Counted from the first letter of the stretch, positions 14,536-24,799 are shown. The stretch: DNA of 49,040 bases from Actinomycetes bacterium (GCA_029780675.1 JAKOYE010000124.1:1-49040); one strand, 5' to 3'. Numbers and translations are program-made. Notes: generated from the sequence alone by a model not told the origin.

Positions 14536-16178
14536 TGCCGGCACACAGCCGACACCGGATGCCGGCAGTGGGTAGCAGTCGGCGCATCGCGATCGGGGCG
14601 GGCAGCCTCGCGGTCCTGCTGGGCGCGCTGGACACCTACGTGGTGGTCACGATCATGCGTGACATCATGCGCGACGTCGGTATCCCGCTGAACAAGATTC
14701 AGCAGGTCACCCCGATCATCACCGGCTACCTGCTGGGCTATGTGGCCGCCATGCCGCTGCTCGGACGGGCCTCTGACCGGTTCGGCCGCAAACTCGTCCT
14801 GCAGCTCAGCCTCGCCGGGTTCGCGGTCGGTTCGGTCATCACCGCGCTGTCCAACGACTTGACGACGCTGGTCATCGGCCGGGTGGTGCAGGGCACCGCC
14901 AGTGGCGCGCTGCTTCCGGTGACGCTGGCATTGGCGGCCGACCTGTGGGCAGCCCGCAACCGGGCGGCCGTCCTCGGCGGTATCGGCGCCGCCCAGGAGC
15001 TGGGCAGTGTGCTAGGTCCGCTGTACGGCATCGGCGTGGTCTGGCTGCTCAACACCTGGCGGGACGTGTTCTGGATCAACGTTCCGCTCGCGGCGATCGC
15101 GATGGTGCTGATCCACATCAGCCTTCCGGGGCGGGACCGGGACCGGGAACCGCAGCGGGTGGACGTCGTCGGTGGGCTGCTGCTGGCACTGGCCCTCGGC
15201 CTGGCGGTGATCGGGCTGTACAACCCGGACCCGAACGGCAAACAGGTGCTGCCCAGCTGGGGCCTGCCGATGGTGATCGGTGCGCTGCTGGCGGCCATCG
15301 CCTTCGGCGTCTGGGAGCGGTTCGCCCGCACCCGGTTGATCGAACCGGCGGGAGTGCGGTTCCGGCCGTTCCTGGCCTCGCTGGCCACCTCGGTATCCGC
15401 CGGTGCCGCGCTGATGGTGACCCTGGTGAACATCGAACTGTTCGGACAGGGCGTCCTGGGCAAGGACCAGAACCAGGCCGCGGGGCTGCTGCTGCACTTC
15501 CTGGTGGCGCTGCCGATCGGCGCGCTGGTCGGGGGCTGGCTGGCCACCCGGATCGGCGACCGGCTGGTGGCCTCCGCCGGGATGCTGATCGCGGGGTTCG
15601 CCTACTGGCTGGTGTCGCACTGGACCGTCGACGTGCTGACCGCCCGCCACGACCTCGGCATCATCACGCTGCCCACCTTCGGCACCGATCTGGCGCTGGC
15701 CGGCATCGGCCTGGGCCTGGTGATCGGTCCGTTGACGTCGGCGGCACTGCGGGTGGTGCCCGCGGCCCAGCACGGCATCGCCTCCTCCCTGGTGGTGGTG
15801 GCCCGGATGACCGGGATGCTGGTCGGGGTGGCTGCGCTCAGCGCGTGGGGTGTCTACCGGTTCAACCAGATCATGGCGACCCTGCCGAAGCCCTCCGGTT
15901 CGGTGTTCGACATCGCGACCAAGGTTGCCGAGAACGGCCGAATCGCCTACACCGTGCAGTACGGCGAGATCTTCCTCATCACCGCCGTCATCTGTGTCGC
16001 GGGAGCGTTGTCCGCGTTGCTGATCGGTGGCCGGGACGAGTACGCCGAGCCTGATGCCGAGGGCGGCTCCGAGTCCGGCACCGGGTCCGACTCCGACGCC
16101 GGGTCCGGCACCGGGCCCGGCGCTCACTTCCCGTCGGCTGGCGCCGACTCCCCTCCCGGCTCCGTCCCCGTCCGTTGA
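14535..16178 (+). CDS. P55-type MFS efflux transporter
   Basis: Protein of 547 residues of the drug:H+ antiporter MFS group with about 14 predicted transmembrane segments. MFS motif A is [14 protein letters not shown] after helix 2, preceded by [15 protein letters not shown] in helix 1. P55 (Rv1410c) exports triacylglycerides with LprG and contributes to resistance to several drugs. The C-terminal 45 residues ([20 protein letters not shown] and on) form a Ser/Gly/Asp low-complexity cytoplasmic tail, which probably explains the extra length over the roughly 520 residues usual for the family. The ATG overlaps the lprG stop by 1 nt, indicating translational coupling. Confidence 0.93.
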   Translation: MPAHSRHRMPAVGSSRRIAIGAGSLAVLLGALDTYVVVTIMRDIMRDVGIPLNKIQQVTPIITGYLLGYVAAMPLLGRASDRFGRKLVLQLSLAGFAVGSVITALSNDLTTLVIGRVVQGTASGALLPVTLALAADLWAARNRAAVLGGIGAAQELGSVLGPLYGIGVVWLLNTWRDVFWINVPLAAIAMVLIHISLPGRDRDREPQRVDVVGGLLLALALGLAVIGLYNPDPNGKQVLPSWGLPMVIGALLAAIAFGVWERFARTRLIEPAGVRFRPFLASLATSVSAGAALMVTLVNIELFGQGVLGKDQNQAAGLLLHFLVALPIGALVGGWLATRIGDRLVASAGMLIAGFAYWLVSHWTVDVLTARHDLGIITLPTFGTDLALAGIGLGLVIGPLTSAALRVVPAAQHGIASSLVVVARMTGMLVGVAALSAWGVYRFNQIMATLPKPSGSVFDIATKVAENGRIAYTVQYGEIFLITAVICVAGALSALLIGGRDEYAEPDAEGGSESGTGSDSDAGSGTGPGAHFPSAGADSPPGSVPVR

Positions 16179-16285
16179 ACGTCCACTCCGCTGCCCCGCC
16201 ACGACCCTCGACCCGGCCATCGACCCGGGGGGCGACTCGGCGGGCGAATTGGGACAAGCCCTCCACGGCCCGCCCTGCGGGTCGG

Positions 16286-16318
16286 TACCCTCGCCCCATG
16301 CGGGTGACGACGTGCTGA
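16286..16318 (+). promoter_or_regulatory. Leaderless -10 box and six-codon uORF overlapping the permease start
   Basis: TACCCT at 16286-16291 fits TANNNT and ends 6 nt before an ATG at 16298. That ATG opens a six-codon frame, MRVTTC, whose TGA at 16316-16318 lies past the permease GTG at 16312 (7-nt overlap in another frame). The permease GTG itself has only a weak GGTGA upstream. The arrangement suggests a leaderless upstream ORF with coupled reinitiation. Inferred from sequence pattern. Confidence 0.45.
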
Positions 16319-17349
16319 CCGCGGCACTGCGCGACCTGCAGTGGCGTAAGCGCCGTTTCGTCATCGCCATCGTCGGCACCGGCCTGGTTTTCGCGATGAC
16401 CCTGGTGCTTACCGGGCTGGCCAACGGGTTCCGCGTCGAGGCGGTCCGCACGGTGGATTCGCTGGGCCTCGACGGCTACCTGGTGAAGTCCGGCGCAACC
16501 GGGCCGTTCCTGGGATCCTCCGCCTTCCCCGCCGTCAAGCTGCAGATTCCCGGCGTGAAGGACGCCGTCCCTCTGGTGTACGGCAGCGCCACGATGCAGG
16601 ACCACGGCACTCCTCGCAGCGTCAACATCTTCGGATCTCCCGAGCGGGGACCCGGGATCCCGCCCATCGAGCAGGGCCGGCCGCCGGCTATGCCGCACGA
16701 GGCCGCAGTGTCGAGCACCATGAACAAACCGATCGGCGCCACCGTGGAGATCGGCTCACGGAACTTGCAGATCGTCGGAATCGTCGACGATTCCACGGCC
16801 CTGGCCGGCCAGTCGAATGTGTTTCTGACCGTGGCCGGGGCACAGAAGCTGTTGTTCTCCGATCAGGCGTTGATCTCCTCCATCGGGGTCCAACCGCTTC
16901 CCGAGCGGGTTCCGAGCGGCTTCACCCTGGTCAACCGGGAGGGCGCCATCAACGACCTCTTGCGGGCGCTGACGGGTGCGCGGCAGGCGATGACGCTGAT
17001 GGCCGGGTTGTTGTGGATCGTCGCCGCGCTGATCGTCGGGTCGATGATCTACATGTCCGCCATCGAACGGACCCGCGACTTCGCGGTCTTCAAAGCCGTC
17101 GGCGTGCCGACCAGGGCCATCCTGGCCGGCCTTGCCATGCAGGCGGTGATCGTCGCGGTCCTCGCGGCGGTGCTCGGCGGCGTGCTCTCGGTTCTGCTCG
17201 GACCGCTCTTTCCGATGCGGGTGGACATCCCTCAGGTGGCGTTTCTGCTGCTGCCCGTGGTGGCGATCACCATCGGCGTGCTGGCGAGTCTTGCCGGGCT
17301 GCGCCGGGCGGTCACCGTCGACCCCGCCCTGGCCTTCGGAGGACCCTGA
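16312..17349 (+). CDS. FtsX/MacB-type ABC transporter permease (Rv0072-like)
   Basis: Protein of 345 residues. One N-terminal membrane helix (FVIAIVGTGLVFAMTLVLTG) is followed by an extracytoplasmic MacB-like domain (about 45-215) and a C-terminal FtsX core with three helices (LLWIVAALIVGSMIYMSAIE, then two more to residue 335). The start GTG (VLTAALRDLQWRKRR) matches the N-terminus I recall for M. tuberculosis Rv0072. The open frame extends further upstream only as Pro/Ala-rich read-through of the P55 tail. It pairs with the ATPase 5 nt downstream. Rv0072/Rv0073 are annotated as glutamine transporters, but FtsX-type permeases more often act in export or signalling. The substrate is unknown. 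Confidence 0.88.
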   Translation: MLTAALRDLQWRKRRFVIAIVGTGLVFAMTLVLTGLANGFRVEAVRTVDSLGLDGYLVKSGATGPFLGSSAFPAVKLQIPGVKDAVPLVYGSATMQDHGTPRSVNIFGSPERGPGIPPIEQGRPPAMPHEAAVSSTMNKPIGATVEIGSRNLQIVGIVDDSTALAGQSNVFLTVAGAQKLLFSDQALISSIGVQPLPERVPSGFTLVNREGAINDLLRALTGARQAMTLMAGLLWIVAALIVGSMIYMSAIERTRDFAVFKAVGVPTRAILAGLAMQAVIVAVLAAVLGGVLSVLLGPLFPMRVDIPQVAFLLLPVVAITIGVLASLAGLRRAVTVDPALAFGGP

Positions 17350-17354
17350 CCACC

Positions 17355-18356
17355 ATGGGTGATCTGCGCATCAAGGACCTGGTGGTCGAGTACACCAGCG
17401 GTCAGGAGTCGGTACGGCCGATCAACGGCCTGAGTCTGGACGTCCCGGCGGGGTCCCTGGCGATCCTGCTGGGGCCCAGCGGCTGCGGCAAGACGACCCT
17501 GCTGTCCTGTCTCGGCGGCATTCTGCGGCCCAGCGCCGGGCGAATCGAGTTCGGCGATATCGACCTCACCAAGCTGGATGCGAGGGAACTCTCGGACTAC
17601 CGGCGCAACACCGTCGGCATCGTCTTCCAGGCGTTCAACCTGGTGCCCAGTCTGACCGCGATCGAGAACGTGATGGTGCCCCTGCGTGCCGCCCGCGTCG
17701 GCCGGCACGAAGCCCGCGAGCGGGCCGCCGAACTTCTGACGCGGGTAGGCCTCGCCAACCGGATGGGACACCGGCCCGGGGATCTCAGCGGCGGTCAGCA
17801 GCAGCGGGTGGCGGTCGCCCGGGCCATCGCCCTCGACCCACCGCTGTTGATCGCGGACGAACCGACCGCGCACCTGGACTACATCCAGGTCGAGGAGGTG
17901 CTGCGGCTGATCCGCGAACTGGCCTCCGGCGAGCGGGTGGTCGTGGTCGCCACCCATGACACCCGGATGCTGCCGCTGGCCGATCGGGTGGTCGAACTGG
18001 TGCCGCACCTGTCGGCCACCGACCACGAGCCGCAAACCATCACCCTGGCCGCCGGTGAGACCCTGTTCGAGCAGGGGACCATGGGCGATTCGATCTACGT
18101 CGTCTCCGAGGGCGAGATCGAACTGGTCCGCGAATTGCCCAGCGGTGACGAGGAAATCGCCACCACGGCAAGTCCCGGCGAGTACTTCGGCGAGATGGGG
18201 CCGCTGTTCGCGCTACCGCGCTCGGCGACCGCCCGAGCGCGTACCGACAGCACCGTCATCAGCTACACGGTGCAGGGCTTCCGCGAACTCATGGGAGCCG
18301 GGGGCTCGCGGGACATCATCGAGCACAAGGGGCTCAGCGCGGCGGGACGAGACTGA
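17355..18356 (+). CDS. ABC ATPase fused to a cyclic-nucleotide-binding-like domain (Rv0073-like)
   Basis: Protein of 333 residues. The ABC domain (1-220) has Walker A GPSGCGKTT (40-48), signature LSGGQQQR (144-151), Walker B LLIADEP (164-170) and switch His201. The C-terminal domain (about 225-318) has the fold pattern of a cNMP-binding domain: LAAGETLFEQGTMGDSIYVV, SEGEIELVRE, and a phosphate-binding-cassette-like GEYFGEMGPLFALPRSATAR (275-294). The Arg in RSATA at the end of the cassette is kept, so ligand binding is plausible but unproven. It energises the FtsX-type permease directly upstream. Start ATG 17355. Its 3' end overlaps convergent ribD by 23 nt. Confidence 0.9.
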   Translation: MGDLRIKDLVVEYTSGQESVRPINGLSLDVPAGSLAILLGPSGCGKTTLLSCLGGILRPSAGRIEFGDIDLTKLDARELSDYRRNTVGIVFQAFNLVPSLTAIENVMVPLRAARVGRHEARERAAELLTRVGLANRMGHRPGDLSGGQQQRVAVARAIALDPPLLIADEPTAHLDYIQVEEVLRLIRELASGERVVVVATHDTRMLPLADRVVELVPHLSATDHEPQTITLAAGETLFEQGTMGDSIYVVSEGEIELVRELPSGDEEIATTASPGEYFGEMGPLFALPRSATARARTDSTVISYTVQGFRELMGAGGSRDIIEHKGLSAAGRD

Positions 18357-19350
18357 GCAGCAGGTCCGGCCCGATCTTCTCGACGTCGTCATAGTTCCAG
18401 CGCAGCGCGTCGGCAATGGTGGTGACGCCGATGTCGTCCACCGCGGTCTTGGGCCCGCCCAACAGAATGGGCGCGACATACGCCAGGATCCGATCCACCG
18501 CACCGGCCCGCAGGAAGGCGCCGGCCAGAGTCGGGCCGCCTTCCAGCATGATGTCGGTGCGGTCCGCGAGTGCCCGCAGAACCTCGTTCACGTTCCGGGT
18601 GCGCAGGTGCAGGGTGGGGCAGTCCCGGCTCAGTACCCGTGACTGCGGCGGAATGTCCCGCTCGCCGACGACGACGCGCAGTGGCTGCCGCGCCGCCAAC
18701 CCGCCCTCGGGCAGCCGGGCGGTCAGACTCGGATCGTCCGCGATCACCGTTCCCGTGCCCACCACGATCGCGTCGGCGGCGGCGCGACGGCGGTGCACAT
18801 CGGCGCGTGCCGCCTCGCTGGTGATCCACTGCGAGGATCCGTCCGCGGCGGCGCTCCTCCCGTCGATGCCGGCGGCGAACTTCCAGGTCAGGTGCGGGCG
18901 GCCGGTCCGCTGCCGGTGCAGCCACTCGCGCAGCGGACCGTTGGCGACGTCGGCTGCCGCAACACCACCGGTCACCCGCACACCGGCCGCAGTCAGCCGT
19001 CGCGCCCCGCCCGCGGCGATCGGGTTGGGGTCGCCCACCGCATAGACCACCGCGGCAACCCCCGCAGCGAGAAGTGCGTCGACACACGGCGGGGTCCGAC
19101 CGTGATGGTTGCAGGGTTCCAGGGTGACGACCGCCGTCCCGCCGGCGGCCCGCTCCCCCGCTTCCCGCAGTGCGACCACCTCGGCGTGCGCTCCGCCGAC
19201 GGGTTCGGTGGCACCCCATCCGACCCGCTGCCCGTCGGCATCGAGGATCACCGCGCCCACCGGCGGATTGGGGTAGGTGGCCCCTTTGACCCGCTCGGCC
19301 TGTTCCAGCGCCGTTCTCATGGCCGCGGCGAGGTGCCGCGGGACGGTCAT
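18334..19350 (-). CDS. ribD: Riboflavin biosynthesis deaminase/reductase
   Basis: Protein of 338 residues (ribG in M. tuberculosis). The N-terminal pyrimidine deaminase (about 1-145) has the zinc site HAEVVAL and [12 protein letters not shown]. The C-terminal reductase (about 150-338) includes [35 protein letters not shown] and the NADPH-site [19 protein letters not shown]. It carries out the second and third steps from GTP to riboflavin. ATG start at 19350 forms an ATGA overlap with the rpe stop, so translation is coupled to rpe. The long open frame upstream is rpe read in another frame. Confidence 0.96.
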   Translation of the reverse strand: MTVPRHLAAAMRTALEQAERVKGATYPNPPVGAVILDADGQRVGWGATEPVGGAHAEVVALREAGERAAGGTAVVTLEPCNHHGRTPPCVDALLAAGVAAVVYAVGDPNPIAAGGARRLTAAGVRVTGGVAAADVANGPLREWLHRQRTGRPHLTWKFAAGIDGRSAAADGSSQWITSEAARADVHRRRAAADAIVVGTGTVIADDPSLTARLPEGGLAARQPLRVVVGERDIPPQSRVLSRDCPTLHLRTRNVNEVLRALADRTDIMLEGGPTLAGAFLRAGAVDRILAYVAPILLGGPKTAVDDIGVTTIADALRWNYDDVEKIGPDLLLSLVPPR

Positions 19351-20033
19351 GCGGTCAGATGCGGTGCCGCGACACCGGCGCGGCGGCGCAGTGCTTCCAC
19401 CGCGGCACCCGGGTCCTGGGCCCCGTACACCGCCGATCCGGCGACGAAACAGTCGACTCCGGCTTCGGCCGCCGCTTCGATGGTGTCGGCGTTGATACCC
19501 CCGTCGATCTCGACCAGGATGGTCAACTCGCCGGCATCGACCAGACGCCGCGCTGTGCGGACCTTGTCGAGCACCTCCGGGATGAAGCTTTGACCGCCGA
19601 AGCCGGGTTCCACCGACATCACCAGCAGGGTGTCGAAGCTCCGCAGAATCTCCAGGTAGGGCTGCAGTGGTGTGCCGGGTTTGACCGACAGCCCGGCCTT
19701 GGCTCCGGCTGCGCGGATGTCCCGGGCAACCGAGACCGGATTCTGGGTGGCCTCGGCGTGGAACGTGACATTGTGCGCACCGGCTTCGGCGTAACCGGGC
19801 GCCCACCGGTCCGGATCCTCGATCATCAGGTGGCAGTCCAGCGGGATGTCGGTGGCCTTGAGCAGACTTTCCACCACCGGCAGCCCCAGGGTCAGGTTCG
19901 GCACGAAGTGGGCGTCCATCACATCGACATGCAGCCAGTCCGCGCCCTCGACGGCGGCGGCCTCGTCGGCCAGTCGGGCGAAATCGGCGGACAGGATCGA
20001 CGGCGCGATCATCGGTCGCGGCGGTGTTGGCAT
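19347..20033 (-). CDS. rpe: Ribulose-phosphate 3-epimerase
   Basis: Protein of 228 residues of the TIM-barrel family that interconverts ribulose 5-phosphate and xylulose 5-phosphate in the pentose phosphate pathway. Ribulose 5-phosphate is also the substrate of the RibB half of RibBA, which gives its linkage to ribD some sense. Seen: [65 protein letters not shown]. Start ATG 20033 is preferred over the GTG at 20042 because AAGG sits 8 nt upstream of the ATG but directly abuts the GTG. Confidence 0.95.
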   Translation of the reverse strand: MPTPPRPMIAPSILSADFARLADEAAAVEGADWLHVDVMDAHFVPNLTLGLPVVESLLKATDIPLDCHLMIEDPDRWAPGYAEAGAHNVTFHAEATQNPVSVARDIRAAGAKAGLSVKPGTPLQPYLEILRSFDTLLVMSVEPGFGGQSFIPEVLDKVRTARRLVDAGELTILVEIDGGINADTIEAAAEAGVDCFVAGSAVYGAQDPGAAVEALRRRAGVAAPHLTA

Positions 20034-20069
20034 GGCAGTCACCTTAAGGCTTCGACATCCAGGCGGCGG

Positions 20070-21491
20070 TCAGAGGTTCTTGCGCAGGACCGCGGCGAAC
20101 ATCGCGTCCGTTCCGTGCCGGTGCGGCCACAGTTGGACGTAGGGCCCGTCGCCCACCTCGTCGGCGGGGGCGAACAGCGGCCGGGCGTCAAGGGCGCTGA
20201 CCGGCTGCCGACGAAGTGCATCGGAGACCACGCCGACCGTCTCGGCCAGATGCGGCGAGCAGGTCGCGTAGAGCACTACCCCACCGGGGCGGGTCAGGGC
20301 GATCGCCGACGCCAGCAGTTCGCGCTGCAGCCGGGCCAGTGCCGGAACGTCGGCCGGGGTGCGCCGCCAGCGGGCCTCCGGCCGACGCCGCAGCGCGCCC
20401 AGACCGGTGCACGGGGCGTCCACCAGCACGCGGTCGAATCCGCCGGGCAACCCGGGGTCGCGACCGTCGGCGCGGACCACCCGGACCGGCAGACCGGCGG
20501 TGTTCTGCTCGACCATCTCAGCCCGTCGATCGTTCGGTTCCACCGCGATCACGTCCGCGCCCCGCTGGGCGGCGATCGCGCCGATCAGAGCGGACTTACC
20601 TCCGGGGCCGGCGCACAGATCCAGCCAGCGGCCGCCGTCCGGGCCGTCGAGCGGCGCCAGCGTCAGCGCCTGGGCGACCAGCTGGCTGCCCTCGTCCTGG
20701 ACGAGCGCCACGCCGTCACGAACCGGGGCGAGCCGGGCCGGGTCGCCACCGGACAGGTACACCGCGTAGGGCGAGTAGCGGCCGACTGTCCCGTCCACCT
20801 GCTCGCTGAGTTCAGAGGCGGTCAGCACACCGGGCCGGGCGGCCAGGTGGACCGCGGGCCGGGCGTCGTCGGCGGCCAGTGCCGCGTCGAGTTCACCCGC
20901 GGCAGAACCCAGTGCGTCGGCGAAGGCCTGCGCGATCCATCGGGGATGGGCGTGGATGAACGCGCTGCGGCCGACCGGGTCGGCGGTGGCCGCCGGGGCC
21001 AGTTCGGCCACCCAGGAGGCCTCGTCGCGGCCGGCGATCTTGCGGAGCACACCGTTGACGAAACCCGCCCGGGCCGAATCGAATTCGACTCCGGCCTGCT
21101 CAACAGTGGTGGACACCGCCGCGTGCTGGGCGACGTTGGTGCGCAGCAGTTGATAACTCCCCAGCCGCAGCAGGTCCAACAGCACGGGGTCGATCTGGTC
21201 GACCGGTCGGTTGGCGGCCGCCCCGATCACCGCGTCGAGCAGTCCGCGGCTGCGGCAGGTGCCGTAGGTGAGTTCGGTGGCGAACGCGGCGTCGCGCCCG
21301 CTGATCCCACGCTCGGCGAGAATCGCCGGAAGCGCGAGGTTGGCGTAGGCATCGCGGTCGCTGACGGCGCGCAGCACGTCGAATGCGGCTCGGCGCGCCG
21401 GATCCAGCGGGCTGCGGCCGGCCCGGCCACGTGGCCGTTGGCTCTGCCTGCCACCGGGCCGGCGGGCGCCGGAAACACCGTCGCGGTTCAC
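20070..21491 (-). CDS. rsmB: 16S rRNA m5C methyltransferase RsmB/Fmu
   Basis: Protein of 473 residues. An N-terminal NusB-like RNA-binding domain (about 30-165, [20 protein letters not shown]) precedes a SAM-dependent methyltransferase domain (about 215-473). SAM motif I is [17 protein letters not shown]. The two catalytic cysteines of m5C enzymes are visible in [18 protein letters not shown] and [12 protein letters not shown]. It is expected to methylate C967 of 16S rRNA (E. coli numbering). The first 25 residues are basic and low complexity. GTG start overlaps the fmt stop by 4 nt (GTGA), so it is coupled to fmt. Confidence 0.94.
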   Translation of the reverse strand: MNRDGVSGARRPGGRQSQRPRGRAGRSPLDPARRAAFDVLRAVSDRDAYANLALPAILAERGISGRDAAFATELTYGTCRSRGLLDAVIGAAANRPVDQIDPVLLDLLRLGSYQLLRTNVAQHAAVSTTVEQAGVEFDSARAGFVNGVLRKIAGRDEASWVAELAPAATADPVGRSAFIHAHPRWIAQAFADALGSAAGELDAALAADDARPAVHLAARPGVLTASELSEQVDGTVGRYSPYAVYLSGGDPARLAPVRDGVALVQDEGSQLVAQALTLAPLDGPDGGRWLDLCAGPGGKSALIGAIAAQRGADVIAVEPNDRRAEMVEQNTAGLPVRVVRADGRDPGLPGGFDRVLVDAPCTGLGALRRRPEARWRRTPADVPALARLQRELLASAIALTRPGGVVLYATCSPHLAETVGVVSDALRRQPVSALDARPLFAPADEVGDGPYVQLWPHRHGTDAMFAAVLRKNL

Positions 21492-22417
21492 TGCGCCCGC
21501 ACCCCGTCGCCGAGGCGGGCCCCTCGGGCCCAGTCCCCGGCGGGCATGGCCTTCTTCCCCGGCGGCTGAATCTGCCCGAGCCGCACCGGGTGTGATCCGG
21601 TGCCCACCCGCACGCCGAAGCGGTCGACTGTCAGCAATCCGGGCGGGAGCGGATCTGCGGCTTCTTCGACGGTGACGGGTCCGAGTTTGACCCGCATCTC
21701 GCCGATCATGGTCCAGGCGCCGGGGGCCGGGGTCACCGCGCGGATTCGCCGGTCGACGACGTGCGCCGGCAGATCCCAGCGCACCCGCGCCCCCTCCGGG
21801 GTGACCTTGGGGGCCATGCTGACGCCCTCCACCGACTGTGGCACCGGGGTGAGCCGGCCGTCGGCGATTCCGTCCATCGTCGCCTCCAGCAGTTCCGCCC
21901 CGGACCGGGCCAGCCGGTTCAACAGTTCACCGGCGGTGTCGTCGCTGCGGATCGTCTCGGTGACAACCCCGTACACCGGGCCGGTGTCCAGCGCCGGCTC
22001 GATCTGGAATGTCGTCGCGCCGGTTTCGGTGTCGCCGGCGGCGATCGCGGCCTGGACGGGTGCCGCGCCCCGCCAAGCGGGCAACACTGAGAAGTGCAGG
22101 TTCACCCAGCCGTGGCGCGGGACGGCCAGCAGCGGCTCACCCAGCAGTGCGCCGTAGGCGACCACCGCGCAGCAGTCCGGCGCAAGAGCACCGAACTCGG
22201 CCACGAATTCCGGGGAGTTGGGCCGCTGCGGGCGCAGCACCGGGATACCGGCCTCCAAGGCCGCTCGGGCCACCTCCGACGGGGCCGGCTTCCCGCGCCG
22301 CCCGGCGGCCGCGTCGGGTCGGGTGAGCACCGCCACCACGTCGTGGCGGGGGGAGTCGAGCAGCCGCTGCAAAGACGGCAGCGCAGGTGCGGGGGTGCCG
22401 GCGAAAACGATGCGCAT
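21488..22417 (-). CDS. fmt: Methionyl-tRNA formyltransferase
   Basis: Protein of 309 residues that formylates initiator Met-tRNA with 10-formyl-tetrahydrofolate. The formyl-transfer motif is [16 protein letters not shown] around residues 107-121, followed by DTGPVYG. The C-terminal OB-like domain begins near residue 208 ([20 protein letters not shown]). ATG start [16 protein letters not shown] is canonical. It heads a translationally coupled fmt-rsmB pair, followed by rpe and ribD, the order I recall from M. tuberculosis (Rv1406-Rv1409). Confidence 0.96.
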   Translation of the reverse strand: MRIVFAGTPAPALPSLQRLLDSPRHDVVAVLTRPDAAAGRRGKPAPSEVARAALEAGIPVLRPQRPNSPEFVAEFGALAPDCCAVVAYGALLGEPLLAVPRHGWVNLHFSVLPAWRGAAPVQAAIAAGDTETGATTFQIEPALDTGPVYGVVTETIRSDDTAGELLNRLARSGAELLEATMDGIADGRLTPVPQSVEGVSMAPKVTPEGARVRWDLPAHVVDRRIRAVTPAPGAWTMIGEMRVKLGPVTVEEAADPLPPGLLTVDRFGVRVGTGSHPVRLGQIQPPGKKAMPAGDWARGARLGDGVRAQ

Positions 22418-22466
22418 CCAACTGCTCCGGACTATCCGGACGCCCGGCCGGGCGATGCGGGCGGGA

Positions 22467-23003
22467 TCACTTGGGCACCTGGTAGAACTCCCGCTCCCCC
22501 ACTCCGGCCATACCGGCGACGAACATCCACGGGATGGTGCTGCGCAATCGGTTCACGGTGGCTGCGGCGTCGTTGTAGTACTGCCGGGCGAAGGCCAGCT
22601 TGTCCTCGGTGTCGGCGAGGTTCTGCTGCAGGTTCAGGAAGTTCGCGGAGGAGTTCAGCTGGGGATACGTGGTTCCCAGTGCCAGCACCTGACCCACGGC
22701 GGTGTCGAACTGATGCTCGGCGTTGGTCCGCTGGGCCACCGACTTACCGGCTGTGGCCGCGGTCAGCGCCGCCTGCGCGTCGGCTACGTGCTGCAGCACC
22801 GCCTTCTCGTGGGTCGCGAAGCTCTGCACGACGTGCACCAGTCCGGGGATCAGGGCCGCTCGACGGGTGAGTTGCACGTCGATGCCGCCGAGCGCCTCGT
22901 CCGCTCGGACGTCGGCGGTGCGGAGCTTGTTGTAGCCCACGACGAAACCGGCCAGCACCGCCACCGCCGCCACCAGTGCGAGAACCAGTAGCAGGGTCAC
23001 CAT
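22467..23003 (-). CDS. LemA family protein
   Basis: Protein of 178 residues with an N-terminal membrane helix ([22 protein letters not shown]) and a coiled helical domain typical of Lem[54 protein letters not shown] and [15 protein letters not shown]. LemA proteins are membrane-anchored with an outward helical domain; their function is unclear. ATG 23003 overlaps the DUF2207 stop by 7 nt (a GTG at 23000 would give a 4-nt overlap). Its GGAGGAGG ribosome-binding site is made from the Gly codons that end the upstream gene. LemA-DUF2207 pairs are common in actinobacteria. Confidence 0.93.
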   Translation of the reverse strand: MVTLLLVLALVAAVAVLAGFVVGYNKLRTADVRADEALGGIDVQLTRRAALIPGLVHVVQSFATHEKAVLQHVADAQAALTAATAGKSVAQRTNAEHQFDTAVGQVLALGTTYPQLNSSANFLNLQQNLADTEDKLAFARQYYNDAAATVNRLRSTIPWMFVAGMAGVGEREFYQVPK

Positions 23004-24799
23004 GAACCGCCTCCTCCTCCACCACCGCCGCCACCACCGCCACCGCCGCCGCCACCACCGCCGCCGGAGGACGACGAGGACTGGGACGCGGTGTAGGCGC
23101 CGATGGATGACGAGAGCGCCGACTCGAAGCTGTCGAAGTTAGCACCCCCCGACCCCGAGGACGTCCAACCATGCCCCGACGTGGTGTGATACCAGCCCGG
23201 CTCCGGGGGCGGCTGCCCGGTTGCCGCCTGGTACTTCGCCGCCCAGACGGCGGCGGCGCCACCGGCCACGGCGAACGGGATGTAAGCGGTGTAGAGATCC
23301 TTGCGGGCGGCGAAGTCGAACCGCGACTCAGCCGAATCCGTGGCGAGCATCCGATGGAAGCCCCCCGCTTCGGACCACAGCCGGCGTCCGGCCGCGGTCC
23401 GGCGCATGCCGACTCCCGGTCGCCACGCCGGCGTCGTCAGCAGGAAGAACACCGCGAACGGCGCGCCCCACAGGGTGATCGCGAAACCCCAACGCAGGAA
23501 ACAGAAGAAGGCCACCACCAACGCCACGACATTGGCGAACCGCAGCCACCACTCCACCCGGTGCTTGGCGATCAGTCCCTCGTCGAGAGCCCATTGACGC
23601 ACCCCGGTCTCCATCACCTGCTTGGCGGCGGTGAGCTTCTTACCGGCCGAAACACCGCCGTTGGCGTTGAATGCGCCACCGGGATGGTTCAGCCCGAGTG
23701 CGGACCCGACCGCCACGCTCACCGAATCCACATCCGCCCAGGCTCCGGACTCACCGACGGTGTGTACCGCCCATTTCTTGGCGCCTGTCTGGTTGAGCGA
23801 CAGCAGCCCACGTTCGGCCAGGTAGAACAGCGTGGCGGTGATTCCCTCATCGGGCACCTTCTCGGTGCGGATGTACTCGCACTGGACCGGGCCGAGACCC
23901 TTCGGCGGCGCGTACTGCAGCGGGAACCCCGGCGACGGTTCGACGGTCGTGCGCCACCACAGGAAGCCGCCCAGGCCTGCGGCGGCGGTCAGGCCGAGGA
24001 GCCACACCACCACCGGCACGGAGCGGCCGAGCACCCCGTCCCAGCGCACCGACCAGGGCAGTTCCGCCCTGGGCGGGGTGGGAACCTCGACGCCGGCCCG
24101 CAGGGTCACCGGGGTCCGGGGCATCAGATCGGTGGCGGACAACCGCACCGTGTCACCGGACACCGTCAGACCCTCGCACGCCCGACCGACTCCCTGACCG
24201 ACCGAACACATCGCGCCGGGCACCCGGCCGGGCAGCTTCACGGTGATGTCGGCCCGTTCGATCTCGTTGTTCCAGGCCGGGGCGATGACGTTCCAGTAGA
24301 ACGCCGACTCCCCGCCGACCTCACCGGTGGAGGTGGCGAACTTCTTGTCCGAACCCAGGCCTGCCGGGTCCAGGACGTCGGGCACGGTGTAAGTGATCCG
24401 GTAGACGTGCGTGCCCGGGTCGAGATAGCTGTCCGGATCACCGATCTTCGCGACCCGGAAGCGGTCGTCCTCCCACATCAACTGGTAGGGCACCGATCGC
24501 CCGTCGAGGGTGATCGAGATGATCTCGGGCGTCTGGCGGACATGCGGGTTGTTCGGATTGCCGACGTCCCAGTAGCGGAAGATACCGTGCCGTCCGGAGG
24601 GGAATTCGGCCCTGATCGTCTCGGTGGCGCGCATGAAACCGTCGGCGTCGACGGTGAAGTCGGCACGCAGTTCGGTGAAGTACACCGGGTCGGAGACCGT
24701 CCCACCGCTGGACGAACTGCCCAGTGCGGGCCACAGCAAGCCGATCGCGATCATCAGTATCGGGATGAGCAGGGCGAACCTGCGGAACAACGACTTCAC
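22997..24799 (-). CDS. DUF2207 membrane protein with poly-Gly tail
   Basis: Protein of 600 residues. A signal-anchor (about 8-27, LLIPILMIAIGLLWPAL) is followed by the extracytoplasmic DUF2207 domain (about 38-250), with features such as ATETIRAEFPSGRHGIFRYW and YRITYTVPDV. A helix follows (VVVWLLGLTAAAGLGGFLWW), then a cytoplasmic domain, a helical pair near 420-460 (VVALVVAFFCFLRWGF), and a Ser-rich segment ending in about two dozen consecutive Gly and GSW. Function unknown; the Gly-rich tail is a common feature of the family. ATG start at 24799. First gene of the pair with lemA; divergent from the PLP decarboxylase across 116 bp. Confidence 0.9.
   Translation of the reverse strand: MKSLFRRFALLIPILMIAIGLLWPALGSSSSGGTVSDPVYFTELRADFTVDADGFMRATETIRAEFPSGRHGIFRYWDVGNPNNPHVRQTPEIISITLDGRSVPYQLMWEDDRFRVAKIGDPDSYLDPGTHVYRITYTVPDVLDPAGLGSDKKFATSTGEVGGESAFYWNVIAPAWNNEIERADITVKLPGRVPGAMCSVGQGVGRACEGLTVSGDTVRLSATDLMPRTPVTLRAGVEVPTPPRAELPWSVRWDGVLGRSVPVVVWLLGLTAAAGLGGFLWWRTTVEPSPGFPLQYAPPKGLGPVQCEYIRTEKVPDEGITATLFYLAERGLLSLNQTGAKKWAVHTVGESGAWADVDSVSVAVGSALGLNHPGGAFNANGGVSAGKKLTAAKQVMETGVRQWALDEGLIAKHRVEWWLRFANVVALVVAFFCFLRWGFAITLWGAPFAVFFLLTTPAWRPGVGMRRTAAGRRLWSEAGGFHRMLATDSAESRFDFAARKDLYTAYIPFAVAGGAAAVWAAKYQAATGQPPPEPGWYHTTSGHGWTSSGSGGANFDSFESALSSSIGAYTASQSSSSSGGGGGGGGGGGGGGGGGGGGSW
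23010..23080. repeat. GGN-codon run encoding poly-Gly
   Basis: A trinucleotide (GGN on the minus strand) low-complexity run encoding the Gly tail of the DUF2207 protein. Its downstream end doubles as the lemA Shine-Dalgarno. Confidence 0.9.

Noticed and set aside
16027..16311. N-terminal extension of the ABC permease into the P55 tail
   Set aside because: Pro/Ala-rich frame overlapping the P55 coding region; the permease family N-terminus begins at 16312.
19359..21569. A 736-residue open frame on the plus strand across rpe and rsmB
   Set aside because: It is antisense to two clearly conserved genes, has a low-complexity Gln/Gly/Arg/His-rich composition and shows no motif; a high-GC shadow frame.
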